This document shows positions 58,156 to 64,000 of a stretch of 64,000 nucleotides of DNA, in pieces. The DNA is from Phaeosaccion multiseriatum. Taxonomy: Eukaryota; Ochrophyta, other classes. The notes beneath the pieces were generated by a model. That model was not told where the DNA came from, did not search any database, and saw nothing but the letters and a program-made list of their open reading frames with translations. The stretch is from positions 4,278,001 to 4,342,000 of the forward strand of contig OZ218950.1 in the NCBI GenBank assembly GCA_965112735.1. Direction: 5' to 3'. Position 1 is the stretch's first letter. Each line of letters begins with the position of its first letter. The position numbers and the translations under genes are program-made.

Positions 58156-61100
58156 AGGAGATGACGAGTATCTGCCATCGAGTAGTGAGGAGGAGGGTGA
58201 GGAGGCGGACGCGGAGGAGAAGGAAGTGGGGCAGGGAGGAAAGAGAAGGAGCAGCAGGCTTGGGCTAAGGGCAGGTGGGCGGCAGCTGGCGGAACGGGTC
58301 AACCCCGCGGAGAGGGTGGAAGCAGCGTCTCCAGAAGATACCGACCCTCATGAGGGAGGAGGAAGAGGAGGAGAGGAGGAGGAGTGGATACCGGCGGGAG
58401 GCAGGAAGAAGAAGAAGACGAAGAAGAGCAGGAAGACGCAGCAACCGGCTTCTCAGGTGAGGGCCTACTTTCCCTGTTGTTCTCTCTCTGTCTCTCTCTC
58501 TCATTTCTGCCCTCCCTTTTATCTCACGCACACAGCCCCCCCCCCGCCCCCCCCCGACTGTCACAGGGAGGGAGTGGGCCTGCTTATGGACGCCCCCAAG
58601 CCATGGAGGTAGAGGGGGGAAACGGTGTTTGGGGTGGGGAGGAGGAGGAGGAGTGGGAGGAGGAGGAGGAGAAGGAGGAGGAGGAGGAGGAGGAGGAGGA
58701 GTGGGAGGAGCAGGGCCGTAGGCGAAAAGGACGGAAGGTGCGGGGGGGACAGGGCCGTTCCAATCGAAACGCACCAAGGACGGCGGGGCGGGCACAGGGC
58801 GCATCAGCAGGAGGGCGGGCCGGGACGAAGGGCAAGGAGGCCCCAGCAAAAAGCAGAGTGAAGGGATCTGCCGGGGGAGGGGACGGCAAGGTGGGCCCGG
58901 CAAAGGCAGCGACGGGGTCTGCGGGGCGAGGGAAAGGGAAGAAGGCCCCCACCAATGCGAAAGGAAAGGTGAGGAATTCATCGATACTCTCACGGTTCCA
59001 CGCTTTTTCCCACTGAGATTTTATCCTCTCCCCTCTCTCCCTCTCTCTGTTGCAGGCCAAGAACGGTCAAGGCGCAGGCCAGACCATCTCGCTTCGCACA
59101 CTCTTCGACCGATCGCCGGAGGGGAGGACGAGGATAAAGGAGGCCGAAAAAAAAAGAAAACTCAACAAGAGCCCCACACAAAGCAGGACCTGGAAGGCGG
59201 ACTGCTTCAAGAGTTGGTTGGGGGACAAGGGGGGGGAGGACTCTGATGCCGTCACGGCTTGGCGCAAGGCGCGCGAAGCAGAGGAGAAGCGGAAGGCTCG
59301 TGCGAAAGAGGAGGTAAGAAAATTGTGAATGCTACTTTCCCCCCACCTGACAATTACATTCCGGATTCCAACATGCCCAGCACCTTCAACAGGAGTCCAA
59401 ATTATTGCCCGCCTCCCTCTCTACTCTCACGGTTCCACGCCTTTTCCCACTGAGATTTTATCCTCTCCCCTCTCTCCCTCTCTCTGTTGCAGGCCAAGAA
59501 CGGTCAAGGCGCAGGCCAGACCATCTCGCTTCGCACACTCTTCGACCGATCGCCGGAGGGGAGGACGAGGATAAAGGAGGCCGAAAAAAAAAGAAAACTC
59601 AACAAGAGCCCCACACAAAGCAGGACCTGGAAGGCGGACTGCTTCAAGAGTTGGTTGGGGGACCAGGGGGGGGAGGACTCTGATGCCGTCAAGGCTTGGC
59701 GCAAGGCGCGCGAAGCAGAGGAGAAGCGGAAGGCTCGTGCGAAAGAGGAGGTAAGAAAATTGTGAATGCTACTTTCCCCCCACCTGACAATTACATTCCG
59801 GATTCCAACATGCCCAGCACCTTCAACAGGAGTCCAAATTATTGCCCGCCTCCCTCTCTACTCTCACAGTTCCACGCCTTTTCCCACTGAGATTTTATCC
59901 TCTCCCCTCTCTCCCTCTCTCTGTTGCAGGCCAAGAACGGTCAAGGCGCAGGCCAGACCATCTCGCTTCGCACACTCTTCGACCGATCGCCGGAGGGGAG
60001 GACGAGGATAAAGGAGGCCGAAAAAAAAGAAAAGTCAACAAGAGCCCCACACAAAGCAGGACCTGGAAGGCGGACTGCTTCAAGAGTTGGTTGGGGGACA
60101 AGGGGGGGGAGGACTCTGATGCCGTCACGGCTTGGCGCAAGGCGCGCGAAGCAGAGGAGAAGCGGAAGGCTCGTGCGAAAGAGGAGGTAAGAAAATTGTG
60201 AATGCTACTTTCCCCCCACCTGACAATTACATTCCGGATTCCAACATGCCCAGCACCTTCAACAGGAGTCCAAATTATTGCCCGCCTCCCTCTCTACTCT
60301 CACGGTTCCACGCCTTTTCCCACTGAGATTTTATCCTCTCCCCTCTCTCCCTCTCTCTGTTGCAGGCCAAGAACGGTCAAGGCGCAGGCCAGACCATCTC
60401 GCTTCGCACACTCTTCGACCGATCGCCGGAGGGGAGGACGAGGATAAAGGAGGCCGAAAAAAAAAGAAAACTCAACAAGAGCCCCACACAAAGCAGGACC
60501 TGGAAGGCGGACTGCTTCAAGAGTTGGTTGGGGGACCAGGGGGGGGAGGACTCTGATGCCGTCAAGGCTTGGCGCAAGGCGCGCGAAGCAGAGGAGAAGC
60601 GGAAGGCTCGTGCGAAAGAGGAGGTAAGAAAATTGTGAATGCTACTTTCCCCCCACCTGACAATTACATTCCGGATTCCAACATGCCCAGCACCTTCAAC
60701 AGGAGTCCAAATTATTGCCCGCCTCCCTCTCTACTCTCACAGTTCCACGCCTTTTCCCACTGAGATTTTATCCTCTCCCCTCTCTCCCTCTCTCTGTTGC
60801 AGGCCAAGAACGGTCAAGGCGCAGGCCAGACCATCTCGCTTCGCACACTCTTCGACCGATCGCCGGAGGGGAGGACGAGGATAAAGGAGGCCGAAAAAAA
60901 AAGAAAAGTCAACAAGAGCCCCACACAAAGCAGGACCTGGAAGGCGGACTGCTTCAAGAGTTGGTTGGGGGACAAGGGGGGGGAGGACTCTGATGCCGTC
61001 AAGGCTTGGCGCAAGGCGCGCGAAGCAGAGGAGAAGCGGAAGGCTCGTGCGAAAGAGGAGGTAAGAAAATTGTGAATGCTACTTTCCCCCCACCTGACAA

Positions 61101-63680
61101 TTACATTCCGGATTCCAACATGCCAAGCACCCCCTCGCTCACCCTTTGGCCGCCTCCCTCTCCGCTCCTATTGTCTTCTTGTCGTATCTTCTTGTCATAG
61201 AGGGCCGCAGAGAAGGCTGAGGGGCAAAAGGCTGGCGTTCGGTCGGCTATAAAGGCGCTTAGTCCTTTCTTCCCCGGCGCGTTCTCCACAAAGCCTGAGA
61301 AACGCCGTCGTTCTACAGGACGGGATAGGACTGCTGCTCGTCCACAGTCCCATCCCGTCGTGCCCAAGGTGCTTCAGACCTACGGCAAGCTGGAGGCGCG
61401 GCAGCGTGTGCAATCTGTGCTCTTGGCGCCTCTGTTCCACAAGCTGAAGAAGTATGCCCACCAACACTCTGAGTTTTTGGGCGATGGAAGCGTCATGCTC
61501 CTCTACCCGGAGTCCCAACCAACTGGGACGGCGGATGTGAGGCTGCGAATCCTCCTGGTCGGCAAGATGGATAAGGTGGGCGACGGGGATGGAGTGGTTC
61601 TCTCTCAATTTGAGGCACCTGGGGGCAATGATCGAGTCGAGTCCTTCTCCAAGCTCGACGAGGAGGGGGCAAAGGAGATGGCCAACGCTCTCTGGAACGG
61701 GCTGGCCGAGAAAGACCAGCGCAAGTGCATTGCCATCAAGAGAGGGGAACAGCATAACCTGCTCTTTGAGGTACTCGTGGTGCCCAAGAGCGCTGTCGAC
61801 GGCTGGGCCGTGGCTGACCGTACCGCCCCGCCTCAGGAGCAGCAGCAGCAGGAGCAGCAGCAGCAGGAGCAGCAGCAGCAGACCGCTGCCGATGCTCCTA
61901 TGTTGGAGGGCGGCCGCAAGCTGCGTTCGAACCTCCTGGACGACAACAAGGACGAGTGGAAGAAGGCTGTCGTGGACCTCTCGAGGCGTGTGTTTTCTGA
62001 GGCGGTGGAGGCGAGAGAACCGGGTCAGAACCATAGTGCCATAGCAGCTGGGGCCTACAACGTCACCAGAGAGGAGTGGCTTGTGGCAAGACGGAGTGGA
62101 CCGGCCAGAGCTGATGTGTCCAGCTGTTTGCACGGAGTCACTGTAGGTGCTCATGCCGAGCCGGAGCTACTCGAGTGCATTGAGAAGCGGCACGGGTGGA
62201 CTGGTGAGGATGAGCTCATACTGGTCATCTCGACCCTCCCCTGCATCGGTTGTGCCCGGCTACTGGCAGAGCGGAAGAGACAAGGACGCCTGAACTGCAG
62301 CGTCATCTTCGTAGGCGACTCCCGCCCTGTCCTGGGGGAGGGGAGGAGCATCCTCACGGAGGCTGGCTTTGAGGTAAGCATTGAGCGAAGGGCGCGGCTG
62401 GAACAGAGGCATATGGACAGACAGGCAGGCAGAGAGGCAGGCAGGCACGGAGACAGGCAGGCAGAGAGGCAGACACGACGGAGCCGATGCTGATCCCTTT
62501 CCCACTCCACCCTTTCCTCCTTCCCCCCCCCCCTCCTTGCTTCACACGTGCAGGTCAAAGAGGACAGCTGGTATTGCTCCGGGCTGCTTCCCCGCATGAG
62601 GCGGGTCGAGGTTCTGAAGGGCAAGGAGGTTACTGCCACTTTCGCGGGGGGGAAAGCTCATTGGCGGACGTGGCACAACGCAACTCTTCTTGTCCTGGTG
62701 CAGCCCTCGGCGGAGGAGCGCAGGCTTTATGGAGACTTGCTGCGGCGGTGTCTCCTTCTCAAGCTGACTGCGGACCCAAAGCGTAATCAGCGACAGACCA
62801 AGAGACCGTTGCAGCTCGAGGCGTACCGCCGGGCTTGCAGGGCTGCCAAGAAGGCCAGCGAGGGAGGGAGGGTGTCGATGATGGCGGTGGGGAGCGATGT
62901 GTTGACTCTCTCCGCCGCCATGGACGGGATTTCAGTCGCGAATCTACGCCTTTCCGCCATACAGTCCATGCCCCTCCATCGCGATGGGCAGGAAGTCTCG
63001 GGCTTCAAGCCGGTCATCCTGACATCCACGGGGAAGGAGGGGTTCCGGCTGTTCGGGCAGAGATTCCGGCGGCATATGCCCTTTTCGAGCAGCTGTGTCT
63101 CGGGGTCGAAGGCTGATGCCCTCCCGCCTAATGTTGACACGATGGCAGCGGAAGCTAAGAAGGAAAGGAAGATAAAGAAGCTGGAGAAGCGTGAGCGTGC
63201 CGCTCAGCAGAACCGACGAGTCGCCGAGCAGGTCCGCACCAATATGTTCGGCTTCCTCCCAGTCATGGCGGAAGAAGAGGATGGTGGTAGAGCTGGGGCG
63301 ACTGTCTTGCGCAATGTTCGGCTCGCCCCAGCGCGAATGGCCGCGGACACCAAGAGGAAGGAGGCGGAGGCAGCAAAGAGGAGAGCTGCATTGGCCGAGA
63401 AAAAGCCCAATCAGCGCAGGAAGAAGACTGATGCAAAGGGGGAGGAGAACAAGAGCACGAGCACCACGTCTGTGACCATCGATCCTCGGGGGCGGCCAGA
63501 GGTGTTGAGGGTGCTGAGGGGAGGAGCTGCCAGCCGAGGGGTGGCACAATGTGCTTTTAACGACGCCACGCTGCTGAAGGATTTGGTGGAGTATTTGCCT
63601 CGCTTCCTCCTGGACAAGGGGATGAGTGGACAGCCGGACAATACCATGAAATGGGGTGAGATTGATGCTGAAGGGAGTGT

Positions 63681-63711
<31 letters not shown>

Positions 63712-63924
63712 GAGTCCAAGTGCTGTTGGCGGACGCTTTGCGAGCTCTGGAGGGGCTTGAGTGCTAAACTCGAGCCGTGGTGGGGCGTGGGAAATGAAAT
63801 GTCATTCTCAGCACAGGACTCTGAAGAGCAGGCGAGGGCCGCGTTTGATGGATCCCTACCTCATTGTGTCGATGGTGTCGTCGGGGGCCACCTCAAACTG
63901 CGCTTCCTTTCTGGCCGGGGCTAA
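51156..63924 (+). CDS. Multidomain locus: membrane segments, OTU x2, Ulp1-like protease, tandem exons, deaminase
   Basis: Likely exons: 51156-51352, 51521-52685, 52880-53641, 53775-54853, uncertain acidic exons between 55095 and 55900, 56531-56593, 56961-57023, 57287-58456, 58567-58968, 59056-59313, 59493-59750, 59930-60186, 60366-60623, 60803-61060, 61201-62373, from 62554. Nearly all junctions are phase 0. Leucine-rich and Trp-rich hydrophobic segments (51276-51350, 52201-52350, 52550-52685) come first, then OTU-like, Ulp1-like and zinc-deaminase modules with acidic or basic linkers. I know of no family with this order. Two lesions (11-bp duplication at 54078-54099, one-base loss in the third tandem exon) break the frame, so it may be a partial pseudogene or two genes. 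Whether the OTU and Ulp1 halves share one transcript is inferred from phase only. Near 63850 a second frame takes over and runs off the window. Confidence 0.6.
52880..53641 (+). other. First OTU-like module, catalytic Cys not seen
   Basis: After an Arg/Gly-rich stretch, the residues encoded at 53160-53560 resemble the second half of an OTU fold, ending DIVWLAFDGSHYTSI with the His-Tyr pair of OTU proteases. The preceding DG(N/D)C motif with the catalytic Cys was not found, so this module is probably inactive or badly diverged. Confidence is limited. Confidence 0.4.
53775..54400 (+). other. Second OTU-like cysteine protease module
   Basis: Carries DGDCLLWAIW with the catalytic Cys codon at 53856-53858, then MRAWRLLLADAV, HEDILWLCGYFGITVTLY and YPNHYVGL with the His codon at 54329-54331. 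This is the Cys/His layout of OTU deubiquitinases. An 11-bp tandem duplication (54078-54099) shifts the frame between the two catalytic residues. Removing ubiquitin from substrates is the expected family activity. Confidence 0.7.
55273..55571. mobile_element. Short element with long inverted repeats and a B-box-like site
   Basis: A 33-bp sequence (GTTAGAAGTCG...TGGTACCT) at 55273-55305 is repeated perfectly inverted at 55327-55359 and again in direct orientation at 55527-55559. The last two share 45 bp as inverted ends (55315-55359 and 55527-55571) around a 167-bp core. On the minus strand the core contains GAGTTCGAATCC, close to a tRNA-type B box. A MITE or tRNA-derived element is likely; no coding capacity. 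Confidence 0.6.
55987..56370. promoter_or_regulatory. Inverted, helically spaced CTGAGTT(A) array
   Basis: Six CTGAGTT motifs (starts 55987, 56024, 56055, 56076, 56085, 56095; the first three continue ACGC) face six TAACTCAG motifs (starts 56238, 56249, 56259, 56270, 56318, 56363) across a 135-bp core. Many spacings are near multiples of 10.5 bp. It lies between the OTU and Ulp1 parts of the locus, in an intron or an intergenic gap. Confidence 0.75.
56860..56951 (+). repeat. (ATC)n trinucleotide repeat before an acceptor
   Basis: Pure CAT/ATC run ending just before the acceptor CAAACCAG of the exon at 56961. Confidence 0.9.
57287..58456 (+). other. Ulp1/C48-like cysteine protease module
   Basis: The domain spans about residues 1-200 of this exon. 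It shows AHFYLGVID (His codon 57578-57580), RIILLETLRP and SQDCHVMVLEAMRRIA (Cys codon 57821-57823), matching the His...Asp...Gln-Cys order of Ulp1/SENP proteases. The His to acidic residue distance of 17 equals that in yeast Ulp1. The acidic residue is Glu instead of Asp (57629-57631), and the helper Gln is one position further from the Cys than usual. DeSUMOylation or polyprotein cutting are possible roles. Poly-Ala, Glu and Lys-rich linkers follow. Confidence 0.6.
58985..61075 (+). repeat. Five tandem 437-bp units, each with one 86-codon exon and intron
   Basis: Exons at 59056-59313, 59493-59750, 59930-60186, 60366-60623 and 60803-61060 are almost identical, as are the 179-bp introns between them. 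Each exon starts AKNGQGAGQTISL, holds SRTWKADCFKSWLGD and ends in a charged helix (KARAKEE). All are phase 0 on both sides, so any number can be included or skipped. The third copy has eight instead of nine A in its A-run and is one base short, which breaks its frame. Confidence 0.95.
61201..62373 (+). other. Zinc-dependent cytidine-deaminase-like domain
   Basis: The second half of this exon encodes a deaminase-fold core. Strand-like AIAAGAYNV leads to VGAHAEPELLECI (His-Ala-Glu at 62152-62160), then ELILVISTLPCIGCARLL (zinc Cys codons at 62242 and 62251), CSVIFVGDSRP and LTEAGFEV, which continues into the exon from 62554. The motif is HxE, 26 residues, PCxxC, as in nucleic-acid and free-base or nucleoside deaminases. 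The substrate cannot be told from sequence. The N-terminal part (61360-61800) is a separate globular region of unknown family, followed by a poly-Gln linker. Confidence 0.7.
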
Positions 63925-64000
63925 GAGACTTGAAGCACTCTTGGGGCTCTGGCGTCATGACGAGTTGGGGGGTCTGCCCCGCCAGTTTAGCCTGGAGTCA

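Noticed and set aside
1-64000. CRISPR array, bacterial operons or prophage
   Set aside because: All genes are intron-split and eukaryotic; tandem repeats have no unique spacers of constant length.

Overview
This is nuclear DNA from a eukaryote. Every recognisable gene is split by GT-AG introns, coding exons are GC-rich with long homopolymer runs (Gln, Ser, Glu, Asp, Ala), and introns are full of microsatellites. A lycopene beta-cyclase and a RadA/Sms with a signal-peptide-like plus transit-like leader point to a plastid-bearing alga. A photosynthetic stramenopile (ochrophyte) fits best, but this is inference and no species is claimed.

From 1 to about 43.8 kb the window holds seven host genes on strictly alternating strands: riboflavin synthase (-, cut by the left edge), a ZRANB3-like SNF2 annealing helicase with an HNH nuclease tail (+, 14 kb), lycopene beta-cyclase (-), glutamate-cysteine ligase (+), RadA/Sms (-), glucose-6-phosphate 1-epimerase (+) and a coiled-coil/PHD-finger protein (-). 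The starts of RadA and the epimerase lie only 148 bp apart. Several introns carry very large pyrimidine-rich tetranucleotide arrays, and a 21-bp sequence centred on TATCACCAAC recurs about eleven times in exons, introns and UTRs.

From about 43.8 kb the character changes. A degenerate gene resembling DUF6729/AT-hook transposon proteins (44.2-46.5 kb) and about 4.5 kb with little coding signal lead into a long plus-strand locus (51.2-63.9 kb, running off the right edge). Its exons join in frame over long stretches. In order they encode membrane-like segments, two OTU-like modules (the second with an intact Cys/His pair but broken by an 11-bp duplication), acidic linkers, a Ulp1/C48-like protease, a basic linker, five tandem copies of one 86-residue exon, and a zinc-dependent deaminase domain with an HxE-x26-PCxxC motif. 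Deubiquitinase, deSUMOylase and nucleotide/nucleic-acid deaminase modules together, in a repeat-rich and partly broken locus, are the best candidate here for an undescribed system, either a large mobile element or a host conflict gene.

Between the OTU and Ulp1 parts lies a striking non-coding array: six CTGAGTT motifs facing six inverted TAACTCAG motifs, several spaced by about one or more DNA turns. Next to it is a short element with inverted repeats of up to 45 bp. Both look like protein-binding or mobile-element architecture.
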